Part shown: positions 50,757-59,544 of the stretch, piece by piece
Layout: each line of letters starts with the position of its first letter
Numbering within the stretch: position 1 is the stretch's first letter
Assembly (NCBI RefSeq): GCF_001465875.1
Contig: NZ_LN901324.1
Location: forward strand, 1,612,001 to 1,676,000
Direction: 5' to 3'
Origin: Legionella saoudiensis
Lineage (GTDB): Bacteria; Pseudomonadota; Gammaproteobacteria; Legionellales; Legionellaceae
DNA: 64,000 bases
Translations under genes and position numbers: made by a program
The notes under the pieces: model-generated
Database searches by the model: none
What the model was told of the DNA's origin: nothing
The model's input: only the letters and a program-made list of their open reading frames with translations

Positions 50757-53294
50757 ATGCATGTTTTAAACAATAAAGAGCAACTGTTTGCTTTATTAGC
50801 AGAAGGGGCTGTGGTTATTACGCCCAACAACAGACTTAGTGATGCCATAACCCAGCAGTACTATCATGCGCAAAACAACAACACTGTAGATAAACCAGTT
50901 TGTCTACCCTATGGGGTGGCCTTGGTGAAAGCCTATACGCAACTTAATTTTACTACTCCATTAGCAACGCATCCTATCTTATTAAACAGTAATCAATGCC
51001 TTTACTTATGGCGTAAATTAATCAAATCATGTGATGACATTACCTATAGCGATGGGCTATTACAGGCCGTAATCAGTGCTTGGGAGCGCTGTGAGCAGTG
51101 GCAAATCAATGCAGATGATCCCGCGTTTCATTACACACCTCAAACACGGCAATTCCAACAGTGGTGGCAATCATTTAATAAAGAATTAAACAAGAACAAT
51201 TTAATCGCTGAGTGCCAACTTGTCCCCTATTTAATTAAGGCCCACAGTCCTTTATTATCAGGGCCTGTCATTTGGGCATGTTTTGATGATTTTACTCCAA
51301 ATCAAGTGCAGCTGCAGCAACATTTAGAACAACAAGGATTTGCTCAGCATCAATACGACTTGCCAGCCCGGGTATCCGATGTAAGCATTCTTGCAGCCAA
51401 AGATGAAAAAGAGGAGTACCAACAATTAATTAGCTGGTTACAACTTAAAATTCAGGAAGGAAATCAGCGCATTGCGGTGGTGATCCCTGATTTACAGCAA
51501 AAGCCATCAGCAATCCGCAGACTTTTGGCGCAGCATTTTGACCCTGCAGTATTTAATATTTCTCTAGGCCAAACATTAAATGAATTTCCTCTTGTTGCTC
51601 ATGCCTTATGTTGGTTAAATCTTGATACCACATATTTAAGTGCTCACCAAGCTACATTACTGCTGCAATCGCCATATCTTGGTAGCGCCAAGGAAGAGTT
51701 TCTGGCGCGTGCAGAATACTTACAAAATAGTACGCTATTGGAAGATCAAAATATTCCATATACACAATTTATTAATGATCTGAAAACCTATACGCCTAAG
51801 CTTGCCGCGCTAGTGGGCCAAATCAGTACCTACCCTAAAGAGGCCTCATTATATGAGTGGATACAATACTTTCAAGAACGTTTAAACAGCCTGGCCTTTC
51901 CCGGTGATTATGGGTTAAATTCAGAAAATTATCAGTGTTTTTCCCGCTTTAGTCTTCTTTTTGATGAGTTAAGGCAATTAAGCATCCTCTGCTCTCATTT
52001 AACTAAAACAGAAGCCTTAGAACTCTTAAAGCAACTGGTAGTAAATACCATTTTCCAAGCGCAAAAAACGGATTCGATTATCCAGGTTTCAGGTTTATTG
52101 GAGGCTTCAGGATGTGAGTTTGATCACCTATGGATGACGGGCCTAAATGATCAATGCTTGCCGCAAAAAGTAAGTTTATCGGCATTTATACCGCCACAAC
52201 TGCAACGTGATCTACAAATGCCTCATAGTTTACCAGCACGTGAACTGCAATTTGCCAAACAAACGCTATACCGGCTACAACAAAGCGCAAACTCCGTAGT
52301 ATTCAGCTACGCGGAATTGCAAGGAGATACACCTAATTTACCCTGCTCGTTGATTATCGAACACCCTGAGTTTATTCGAATAGATCAAGCAATCAATCCA
52401 CAGCAAGAAACCCAATTAATACACATAGAAGAAAATTACTTGCTGCCCGTCCAGGCAGAGGAGCAAATTTCTGGAGGTACGGCATTGCTCGCTAATCAGG
52501 CTAAATGCCCTTTTAGATCTTTTGCTGAGCATCGATTACGTGCTAAAGAATCATCACAAACCCATGATGGCTTGAATGCAAAAACCAGAGGGCAAATTAT
52601 TCATAAAGTTATGGAATTATTATGGCAAACATTGCAAAACCAACAGGCCCTATTCACTTTGGATGCAGACCGTTTAGAACAGCATATTGATACGGCAATT
52701 CAACGTGCCTTAGAACCGTTAAGCCAACAACATCCTGAAACCTTCCCAGAACTGGTACGAACTGTTGAATATACTCGTCTTAAACGATTAGCACTAAGTT
52801 ACCTGGAGTGGGAAAAACGGCGCAGCCCCTTCACTATCTCTGCTTTAGAACAGTCGTTCACCATTAATTTAGCAGGCATAGACTTCAATGTTCGTGTTGA
52901 TAGGCTTGATGAGGTTGCGGATAAAAAATGGGTTATTGATTATAAAAGCAGCTTGCCGAGTAGCAAACCCTGGTATGAAGACCGTCCTAAAGAACCACAA
53001 TTATTACTGTATGCATTATTAGATACAGAAATTAATGCAATGCTCTTAATGCAAATTAAAGCAGGCAAAATTACTTGCAGTGGTTTTAGTGAGGAAAAGC
53101 AAGCGGTTAGTGGCATTAGCTCTTTAAAAAAGGAAGAGACCTGGGACGATTGCCGCACTCATTGGCATAATCAATTAACCCATCTGGCAGAGGAGTTTCA
53201 ACAAGGTCATTGTGCACCGCAACCAGCTCAATTAACCATTTGCCAACAATGCTCTTTTCAAAGCTTATGTCGATTTCAGGTTAATCCAGCATAA
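50757..53294 (+). CDS. AddB-like PD-(D/E)XK nuclease, probable DNA repair protein
   Basis: 845 residues. Matches the 'probable DNA repair protein' family related to AddB: a degenerate helicase-like N-terminal half and a C-terminal PD-(D/E)XK nuclease (FNVRVDRLDEV, WVIDYKSS). Four Cys surround the nuclease (AKCPFR and CQQCSFQSLC), the arrangement of an Fe-S cluster in AddB-type proteins. Relatives often sit beside a UvrD-type helicase; here the next gene (53418) is a small membrane protein, so the partner is absent from its usual place. Role in double-strand-break processing inferred. Confidence 0.85.
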   Translation: MHVLNNKEQLFALLAEGAVVITPNNRLSDAITQQYYHAQNNNTVDKPVCLPYGVALVKAYTQLNFTTPLATHPILLNSNQCLYLWRKLIKSCDDITYSDGLLQAVISAWERCEQWQINADDPAFHYTPQTRQFQQWWQSFNKELNKNNLIAECQLVPYLIKAHSPLLSGPVIWACFDDFTPNQVQLQQHLEQQGFAQHQYDLPARVSDVSILAAKDEKEEYQQLISWLQLKIQEGNQRIAVVIPDLQQKPSAIRRLLAQHFDPAVFNISLGQTLNEFPLVAHALCWLNLDTTYLSAHQATLLLQSPYLGSAKEEFLARAEYLQNSTLLEDQNIPYTQFINDLKTYTPKLAALVGQISTYPKEASLYEWIQYFQERLNSLAFPGDYGLNSENYQCFSRFSLLFDELRQLSILCSHLTKTEALELLKQLVVNTIFQAQKTDSIIQVSGLLEASGCEFDHLWMTGLNDQCLPQKVSLSAFIPPQLQRDLQMPHSLPARELQFAKQTLYRLQQSANSVVFSYAELQGDTPNLPCSLIIEHPEFIRIDQAINPQQETQLIHIEENYLLPVQAEEQISGGTALLANQAKCPFRSFAEHRLRAKESSQTHDGLNAKTRGQIIHKVMELLWQTLQNQQALFTLDADRLEQHIDTAIQRALEPLSQQHPETFPELVRTVEYTRLKRLALSYLEWEKRRSPFTISALEQSFTINLAGIDFNVRVDRLDEVADKKWVIDYKSSLPSSKPWYEDRPKEPQLLLYALLDTEINAMLLMQIKAGKITCSGFSEEKQAVSGISSLKKEETWDDCRTHWHNQLTHLAEEFQQGHCAPQPAQLTICQQCSFQSLCRFQVNPA

Positions 53295-53417
53295 GGCCAA
53301 AAAGAGACCATTTCCTTTGGTTTTTTCTCTCTTTGTGTTATAAAACCACTTGATATCGTCTATTCGATTATTGTGGGTAATTTTATACAAATAATTTAAT
53401 TTTAAAAGAGAGCGATC

Positions 53418-54098
53418 ATGCCCTATTATACAGACGCAAAAAGCCGCATTAATAAGTACCATGACCAATTAGAAGCAGTAAAAACAATACTTGCTGAACT
53501 AATAAACGATGAAGAAGCTACTCGTCAAATAGCAACACACATTGATGCCATACAAAGCTACTACAATAGTTCTCTGCGTAAAGCAAAAAGTGAAAAAACA
53601 CAACTTGCAATTATCATTAGCTATGAAAACTACATTGACCTATTAACTGAAAGCCATAAAATTACCCATTTACAGCCCCTACCATACGATAAAATAGAAG
53701 ATTTTTTTAAAGCATCTAATGAAAAAATAGGTCGTGAATATGATGCACGAAGAATTAGTGCCTTCTTCCATAACTGTTATAAAGTGTGTGAATTGACCTT
53801 CTGGGCTGCAGCAACCATTAGCCTTTACGCCTCTATTTTTCTTGTTGCCTTACCCATGTTGATTGTACAACCTACTTTAGGTCTGGCCGTATCAATCACT
53901 GTTGGCGGATTATTTATGAAAGCAGCAAGCCATTGTCTTGCCAGTCTCGGAGAATTTAAAGGCACAGCACGACATAGCACCGAGTATGATACAGAAAGAG
54001 CATTACTTTCTTTCTTCCAACCTAAAGAATCACCCGTTTTATCTACATCGCAACCCAAGGATACCCCTATCATGCAAGAGGGCCTTGTCGTTAATTAA
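53418..54098 (+). CDS. Membrane protein, unknown function
   Basis: 226 residues. The N-terminal ~110 residues are helical and charged; two hydrophobic helices follow at about 120-145 and 150-170 with a short loop, then a polar C-terminus (AEYDTERALLSFFQPKE-type segment and TPIMQEGLVVN). The layout, a cytoplasmic helical part with a membrane hairpin, is frequent among Legionella effectors that sit in host membranes, but no motif proves this. It is a lone gene between two hairpins. Confidence 0.65.
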   Translation: MPYYTDAKSRINKYHDQLEAVKTILAELINDEEATRQIATHIDAIQSYYNSSLRKAKSEKTQLAIIISYENYIDLLTESHKITHLQPLPYDKIEDFFKASNEKIGREYDARRISAFFHNCYKVCELTFWAAATISLYASIFLVALPMLIVQPTLGLAVSITVGGLFMKAASHCLASLGEFKGTARHSTEYDTERALLSFFQPKESPVLSTSQPKDTPIMQEGLVVN

Positions 54099-54108
54099 TT
54101 GACATTTT

Positions 54109-54138
54109 GGCAGCCATTAGGGCTTTTTAATGGCTGCC
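54109..54138. terminator. Hairpin behind the 53418 gene
   Basis: GGCAGCCATTA (54109-54119) and TAATGGCTGCC (54128-54138) form a perfect 11-bp stem. The loop is T-rich but no T-run follows. Confidence 0.6.
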
Positions 54139-54231
54139 GTAAGTAATTCTGCACTCCAAGTGGCGTCTCTACATTGCGAAATTTAACTAGATGTTTAATA
54201 ATGATAAAATCGCGTAAACTAAGGAGTGAAT

Positions 54232-54942
54232 ATGCCACTCAAATTAACAAGAACAAAAATCATTTATAGTGGCCTAATTGCTTGCCTGCTAAGTAGTTGT
54301 ACACATCCTCCTTATAATAATTTTAAACCCCGGAATTTTGTTGCCCGTGGCGCAGTGATTGGCGCTACGATGGGAACAGCGGTGGGTGCTGCTGCAACGG
54401 GAACAGTTCCTGGAGCACTAGCGGGTACGGCTATAGGTGGTACAGTAGGGGCGATCTTAGGCTCAGGTACTAACCCCAGACACCGTATTATCAGAAATTT
54501 AAATAAATGCGATATTCAATTTGTGCAATACGGCGATACCATGACTTTGATTATCCCTACAGATAAATATTTCATGTTTGAAAGCCCTCGTCTTAATGAA
54601 ATACGTTATGTTGGCCTTAACCATATTATTGATCTATTAAGACTCTATCCAGATAACCCCATCTATGTTGCCGGGTTTACGGATAATGTTGGAACCGAAT
54701 ACCGTAAAGATCGACTATCTCAAGCTCAGGCAGAAACGATGATGACATTCTTATGGGCTAACGGCATTCAGGCCACACGCTTACACCCTGAAGGTTATGG
54801 CGATAAGAACTCGGTAGGCGATAATGCATTTATTCATGGTAGTGCATTTAATCGACGCATTGAAATCCAATGGTTTATAGGTAGAACACCGCAAAAATGC
54901 TGTGTGATGAAGCCAAATAGAATAAATTTCGCGATGAAATAA
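54232..54942 (+). CDS. OmpA-family lipoprotein with glycine zipper
   Basis: 236 residues from ATG 54232, with AAGGAG just upstream. Lipobox LLSSC at the N-terminus, then a glycine zipper (about 44-83: GAVIGATMGTAVG, GTAIGGTVGAILGSG) and a C-terminal OmpA peptidoglycan-binding domain (VAGFTDNVGTEYRKDRLSQAQA, GDNAFIHGSAFNRRIEI). Expected to be anchored in the outer membrane and bound to cell wall. OmpA-type lipoproteins also occur in secretion machines; no such neighbours here. Confidence 0.9.
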   Translation: MPLKLTRTKIIYSGLIACLLSSCTHPPYNNFKPRNFVARGAVIGATMGTAVGAAATGTVPGALAGTAIGGTVGAILGSGTNPRHRIIRNLNKCDIQFVQYGDTMTLIIPTDKYFMFESPRLNEIRYVGLNHIIDLLRLYPDNPIYVAGFTDNVGTEYRKDRLSQAQAETMMTFLWANGIQATRLHPEGYGDKNSVGDNAFIHGSAFNRRIEIQWFIGRTPQKCCVMKPNRINFAMK

Positions 54943-54951
54943 GTAAAATCA

Positions 54952-54977
54952 CCCGTATTCGCAGCCGGCAATACGGG
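54952..54977. repeat. Palindrome with CCCGTATT arms
   Basis: CCCGTATT (54952-54959) and AATACGGG (54970-54977) form an 8-bp stem behind the OmpA-type gene. The same core occurs at 16976-17003. Confidence 0.55.
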
Positions 54978-55045
54978 ATAAAGCAATCCCCACATTATGC
55001 AGCGCTAATATGGGTTACAATTCAACGATGTTTTAAGGTGTACAC

Positions 55046-56239
55046 ATGCATTCACGATTCTTAGGTGGAGTTCTTTTAATAGTTGGAACATCTATAGGAG
55101 GTGGTATGCTTGCCCTTCCTGTTGCCAATGCTGCTACTGGCTTTTGGCAGTCCTCTGCTTTTCTATTCGTGTGCTGGATTTTTATGACCTTAGGCGCATT
55201 TTTTATTCTTGAAGCAAATCTTTACCTACCTAAAGGTAAAAACATGGTTTCTATGGCAGCAGCCACCTTGGGTAATTATGGTTTGTTAGCGGCTTGGATC
55301 AGTTATTTATTTTTATTGTATACCCTCCTCTCTGCTTATATTTCCGGAGGCGCTGATGTATTAAATAGCTTACTCCATAAAATCGGTATGCATCTTAGCG
55401 ATTGGCAAGCCAGTTGCCTGTTTACCCTACTGTTTGGGCTAATTGTTTATGGTGGTATTCGATATGTCGATTATGCCAATCGTGCTCTGATGTTTGGGAA
55501 GTTAGCCGTCTACTTTTTATTAATTGTTCTGATTGCGCCTTACATCAATGTACAAAATTTTCATCATGGAGATGTTCGTTATATTGGCGGCACAATTATG
55601 ATCTTAATTACCTCATTTGGATTTGCGATTATCGTGCCCAATCTTAGAGAATATTTTGATGATGACATTAAACAGTTGAAAAAAGTTATTCTTATTGGTT
55701 CATTAATTCCCTTATTTTGTTATTTAGCCTGGGATGCGGTAATCATGGGAGCCATTCCTGCTGAAGGCAGTCAAAATCTTGAGAGCTTAATGCACAATCC
55801 CCACACAACTAGTGCCTTAGCCTCCTTACTGTCAAATAGAGTACAAAGCCCAACCATTAGTGCTTTATTTAATTTTTTTACCTCCATCTGCATGCTTACT
55901 GCATTTTTGGGGGTCTCTTTATGCTTATACAGTTTCCTAGCGGATGGCTTGAAATTACGTACCTCCGGCCATCATGGAATTGGATTATTTTTATTAACAT
56001 TTGTTCCCCCTTTATTAATAGTAATCTACTATCCTGGAGCTTATATTCATGCCTTAGGCTATGCCGGTATTTTCTGTATTATCTTACTACTATTTTTACC
56101 TGCATTAATGTGTTATTTTGGAAGAAAAAACCACAGCTCAACCTTTATTGTACCGGGCGGTAAAATAACTCAGGTTGCCGTGCTCTTTATTTCCATTTTA
56201 CTTTTAGCACATGAACTCTGGGGATTATTGGGAAGTTAA
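55046..56239 (+). CDS. Aromatic amino acid permease (HAAAP/TyrP-like), copy 1
   Basis: 397 residues, about 11 hydrophobic helices. Proton-coupled uptake of tyrosine or tryptophan. Seen: GTSIGGGMLALPVANA (helix 1), YTLLSAYISGGADVLN and the conserved LITSFGFAIIVPNLREYF and FFTSICMLTAFLGVSLCL. An AAGGTG site precedes the ATG. About 90 bases before a second, similar gene (56327). Confidence 0.92.
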   Translation: MHSRFLGGVLLIVGTSIGGGMLALPVANAATGFWQSSAFLFVCWIFMTLGAFFILEANLYLPKGKNMVSMAAATLGNYGLLAAWISYLFLLYTLLSAYISGGADVLNSLLHKIGMHLSDWQASCLFTLLFGLIVYGGIRYVDYANRALMFGKLAVYFLLIVLIAPYINVQNFHHGDVRYIGGTIMILITSFGFAIIVPNLREYFDDDIKQLKKVILIGSLIPLFCYLAWDAVIMGAIPAEGSQNLESLMHNPHTTSALASLLSNRVQSPTISALFNFFTSICMLTAFLGVSLCLYSFLADGLKLRTSGHHGIGLFLLTFVPPLLIVIYYPGAYIHALGYAGIFCIILLLFLPALMCYFGRKNHSSTFIVPGGKITQVAVLFISILLLAHELWGLLGS

Positions 56240-56326
56240 ATAGAGCCGGTAAAGCTCTACATTGACTTTAAATGAAAAATAAAGTAGCATATTGCACTAT
56301 ATTTGAACATCTTTGGCGTATATCAC

Positions 56327-57520
56327 ATGATCAATTCAAAATTAATCGGCGGGATATTACTTATTGTAGGTACGTCGATAGGCGGTGGAATGCTTGCCCT
56401 GCCAGTATCTACAGCTGAAGTAGGCTTTACTAATTCTATTTTTTTCTTATTTTTCTGCTGGTTAGTGATGACTGCAGGTGCCCTGCTGGTTCTGGAAGTT
56501 AATCTTCGTCTTCCAGCAGGCAGCAATATGATTTCTATGGCGAAATCTACTTTAGGCATGCCAGGGCAAATTATTGCCTGGATTACCTACCTATTTTTAC
56601 TATATACCTTGCTTTCTGCCTACATTTCCGGTGGAAGTGATGTCTTTAACAACTTACTGCATAAAGTAGGTATTAATTTACCTACGAGTGTTACCTCCAT
56701 ATTATTCACGATACTTTTTAGTTTAATTGTATATAAAGGGATCCGCTCTGTAGATTATGTCAATCGTGGATTAATGTTTGGTAAATTAGGTGTTTATGCA
56801 TTACTTGTTGTGATTATCAGTCCCCATGCCTCATCTGAGGGTTTAACTGGTGGCTCCGCCCGTGCATTTACAGGCACATTAATGATCTTAGTTACCTCGT
56901 TTGGTTATGCATCTATTATCCCTAGCCTAAGAGATTATTTTGGCGATGACATCCGTTCTTTGCGGCGCGTAATTCTTTTAGGCTCCTTAATCCCTCTTGC
57001 TTGTTACATTATTTGGGATGCAGTGATTATGGGAGTTGTTTCTCGTGAAGGAGATAACGGGTTAATTGCCTTGATGAGTTCAGAACATGCAACCAGTGGC
57101 TTAACAGAGGCATTAAGCCAATCCGTGCAAAGCCAATGGATTAGTGGTTTTTTTGGTTTTTTCACCTCGATATGTATGCTTACCGCCTTTTTAGGTGTTT
57201 CTTTAGGTTTATTTGATTTTCTTGCTGATGGTTTAAAACTAAAAAAATCAGGAAGCCAAGGTAAATACATTCTGGCCTTAACCTTTCTTCCTCCCTTAGC
57301 AGTGGTGTTATTGAATCCAGGAATTTATTTACACGCATTAAGCTATGCAGGTGTTTGCTGCGTGATTTTATTGCTACTCTTGCCAGCGATTATGGCATGG
57401 AAAGGTCGGAAGACTTGTGCGATGGCTACAGAAGGGCATCTTATCCCAGGTGGAAATTCGAGCCTGGCTTTAATCGGTTTTATTGCTACTGGCCTGCTCA
57501 TTATTGCAGTGATGTATTAA
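56327..57520 (+). CDS. Aromatic amino acid permease (HAAAP/TyrP-like), copy 2
   Basis: 397 residues from ATG 56327 (a TTG at 56303 is possible but without reason). It repeats the family segments of copy 1: GTSIGGGMLALPVSTA, YTLLSAYISGGSDVFNN, LVTSFGYASIIPSLRDYF and FFTSICMLTAFLGVSLGL. Length is the same and the two differ throughout, so this is an old tandem duplication that likely split substrates. A strong terminator follows. Confidence 0.92.
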   Translation: MINSKLIGGILLIVGTSIGGGMLALPVSTAEVGFTNSIFFLFFCWLVMTAGALLVLEVNLRLPAGSNMISMAKSTLGMPGQIIAWITYLFLLYTLLSAYISGGSDVFNNLLHKVGINLPTSVTSILFTILFSLIVYKGIRSVDYVNRGLMFGKLGVYALLVVIISPHASSEGLTGGSARAFTGTLMILVTSFGYASIIPSLRDYFGDDIRSLRRVILLGSLIPLACYIIWDAVIMGVVSREGDNGLIALMSSEHATSGLTEALSQSVQSQWISGFFGFFTSICMLTAFLGVSLGLFDFLADGLKLKKSGSQGKYILALTFLPPLAVVLLNPGIYLHALSYAGVCCVILLLLLPAIMAWKGRKTCAMATEGHLIPGGNSSLALIGFIATGLLIIAVMY

Positions 57521-57572
57521 TAATTGATGGTGTCGGGGTCATGGCCAATAGCAGGTACTACAGGCTAAAAAG

Positions 57573-57610
57573 AAGACCCACAGCTTTATAAAGCGGTAGG
57601 TCTTTTTTCT
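57573..57610 (+). terminator. Terminator behind the permease pair
   Basis: AAGACC...GCTTTATAAAGC...GGTCTT between 57573 and 57604 folds into a long stem with two small mismatches, followed by TTTTT. Confidence 0.75.
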
Positions 57611-57740
57611 TTATCCATTCAACTATTAGAAAATCACGTACTAATTTTTAGCTTCATCCATGCTATAGCCGTAATGTTTCTGCAATTTACCCTAGATCTC
57701 TTCGTGATTGGAGGTAATCAAAAATGAGTAACCCAGCTTC

Positions 57741-58211
57741 TTAAAAGGACGATATTTTCATGACTGTTACCGGATGCTCTTTGAATTGATCCGTACCTAT
57801 AATTTCCCATCCTAAGGATTGATAATAATCTGGAATCGTGTGGTCAAATGCGAAAAGATATAAGGTATTAAAACCAAATTTCTTTGCTTCTTGCTTAATT
57901 ACTTCCACCAATTGACGTGCAATACCTTGTCCTCGATAAGCTTCATGCACCGCTAGTGAACCTAACCAGGGCGTCAAATCAGGTCGAATACCATCATTTT
58001 CACGTAAGCTACACATACCTACGGCCTTGCCTTCATGAAGAGCCACATAAGTTAACGGCATAGCATCTGCATTCGCATGGTCACGAAAACGTTCTACAGC
58101 TTGATTTAAAGGAATTTCAGGTAACCATATACGTCCTAGTCCGTCATACCACATCTGTGCTAGATCAGGTAAAGTATGCTGGTGATTTTTAAGTAGATCT
58201 ATCGTTATCAT
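57741..58211 (-). CDS. GNAT family N-acetyltransferase
   Basis: 156 residues with a GNAT fold: GKAVGMCSLREN (strand 3-4), LGSLAVHEAYRGQGIARQLVE (acetyl-CoA-binding loop) and YQSLGWEIIG. AGGAG precedes the ATG. Substrate unknown; the generic fold covers many acceptors. It stands on the opposite strand between the permeases and the thiamine operon. Confidence 0.9.
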   Translation of the reverse strand: MITIDLLKNHQHTLPDLAQMWYDGLGRIWLPEIPLNQAVERFRDHANADAMPLTYVALHEGKAVGMCSLRENDGIRPDLTPWLGSLAVHEAYRGQGIARQLVEVIKQEAKKFGFNTLYLFAFDHTIPDYYQSLGWEIIGTDQFKEHPVTVMKISSF

Positions 58212-58327
58212 ATAGGTGTCTCCTGAATGAGAAGCATGCGTTTCCTTAGTCTAACAAGGTAGGCCATTTTCTTGCAATGCCAACATATAGTGGAAAACCC
58301 TAGTTGCCTCTATGAATTTTTTTCTAA

Positions 58328-58356
58328 TTGGCACTATTACTCATTCATGATAGAAT
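58328..58356 (+). promoter_or_regulatory. Sigma-70 promoter of the thiamine operon
   Basis: TTGGCA (58328-58333) and TAGAAT (58351-58356) with 17 bases between, putting the transcript start at about 58363, right at the 5' end of the riboswitch. Confidence 0.7.
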
Positions 58357-58363
58357 AATATTT

Positions 58364-58451
58364 GTACATTAGGGGTGCCATTAGCAATGGCTGAGAGGAT
58401 GAACCAACCCTTTGAACCTGATCTCATTCATCTGAGCGGAGGAAAATGTGT
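58364..58451 (+). ncRNA. TPP riboswitch (THI element)
   Basis: Conserved thi-box core: AGGGGTGCC, then GGCTGAGAGGATGA, CCCTTTGAACCTGATCT and the closing GAGCGGAGG. Predicted P1 helix: GTACATT (58364-58370) with AATGTGT (58445-58451), allowing two G-T pairs. The GTG start codon of the next gene (58448) lies in that helix, and its GGAGG ribosome site (58438-58442) lies just inside, so TPP binding should block translation directly. The aptamer is certain by pattern; the P1-start codon overlap is my reading. Confidence 0.92.
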
Positions 58452-58714
58452 CTCTTATTATATGTTCTGGTATTGTTGCTTTTATTACTTCATTTATTGG
58501 CTTATTACCACAAATTATCAAATCCATTAGAACCAAATCTACTCAAGATTTATCCATGCTTATGCTCATTAACTATCTGGTGTGCTCCATCGCCTGGATT
58601 ATTTACGGCAGTGGTACCAATTCCTTTTTTGTCATTAGCTCAAATATTGCAGGCTTAATCATTAGCCTGTTACTTATCCTGTTAAAGAGGCGTTATGATG
58701 TTCAACGCCCCTAA
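58448..58714 (+). CDS. SemiSWEET / PQ-loop transporter, candidate thiamine transporter
   Basis: 88 residues, three helices, with the PQ-loop motif LPQIIKSIRTKSTQDLS and IAWIIYGS, ISSNIAGLIISLLL as in bacterial SemiSWEET proteins, which dimerise to form a transporter, usually for sugars. The GTG at 58448 lies within the TPP riboswitch P1 helix, with GGAGG five bases upstream. It overlaps thiamine pyrophosphokinase by 20 bases. The known thiamine carrier PnuT belongs to the PnuC family, a SWEET-like fold built from two such three-helix units, so a thiamine role is plausible. Substrate is inferred from context. Confidence 0.85.
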   Translation: MSLIICSGIVAFITSFIGLLPQIIKSIRTKSTQDLSMLMLINYLVCSIAWIIYGSGTNSFFVISSNIAGLIISLLLILLKRRYDVQRP

Positions 58715-59369
58715 TTTGGCAGACTATCGCTGTATTTTATGTTTGCATGGTGAGCTACCCTCATCATCCTTTTTCACCGAAATGGGGCTACCTATAATCG
58801 CTACAGATGGTGCTGCAAATAGCCTCCATAAATTAAATATATACCCCCAATTAATCATCGGCGACTTGGATTCAGTTCACCCTACTCTTTTGAAAAATCA
58901 TCCTCACTTACATCTTCCTGATCAAAACAGTAATGATTATCAAAAGGCTTTAGTTTACTTAGAAGAAAAAAACTTATTGCCTGCAATTGTCGTTGGAGTT
59001 AATGGAGGATACTTAGACCACATCTTAAATAATATTAATATTTTTTTAGAAACTAATTGTCTTTTATATGCGCCACCAATAACCGGGTTGGTTCTTAAAG
59101 AAAACTCACAATTAAATTGGGTGTTGCCCCTGCAAACCAAAATATCATTAATGGGAATTCCGCAAGCCATCCTTTCATCAAAAGGGTTACAATGGGAACT
59201 ACACGCAAGTCAGTTAACCTTTCCAGGAAAAACCTCCTGCTTTAACCGAACTCAAGCCTCAGAAATCAGTTTAGAAGTACATCAAGGAAATGTCCTCGTT
59301 CTGATTTATGAACAACAAATTGATGATGCTGGAAACTCGCTGAGCATACGTAGCCGAAACCCCACATAA
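58695..59369 (+). CDS. Thiamine pyrophosphokinase
   Basis: 224 residues. Converts thiamine plus ATP to thiamine diphosphate. Seen: ATDGAANSLHKL, LIIGDLDSVHP (metal-binding DxD), PDQNSNDYQKALVYL and VGVNGGYLDHILNNI, then the C-terminal beta domain with thiamine-site patterns SSKGLQWEL. Starts inside the SemiSWEET gene; both are under the TPP riboswitch. Together they read as a salvage route: import of thiamine, then trapping by pyrophosphorylation. Confidence 0.93.
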   Translation: MMFNAPNLADYRCILCLHGELPSSSFFTEMGLPIIATDGAANSLHKLNIYPQLIIGDLDSVHPTLLKNHPHLHLPDQNSNDYQKALVYLEEKNLLPAIVVGVNGGYLDHILNNINIFLETNCLLYAPPITGLVLKENSQLNWVLPLQTKISLMGIPQAILSSKGLQWELHASQLTFPGKTSCFNRTQASEISLEVHQGNVLVLIYEQQIDDAGNSLSIRSRNPT

Positions 59370-59544
59370 TGACTTATAAACTTATTAAATGACCAAATTT
59401 CAGCCTATAATATTTTTAAGACTATGCGATAAATTGATCTATTTTCATAGATGTACGCGTTACATTAACTTATAATTAGCAAGTTGTGGAGTGAGTTTTC
59501 TTCCTCTGTAATTTTAAACCCATTAAGAAAGTACTATCTAAGAA

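Noticed and set aside
58446..58658. ATG frame two bases before the SemiSWEET start
   Set aside because: It gives a Leu-rich out-of-frame product, whereas the GTG frame at 58448 gives a clear PQ-loop protein.
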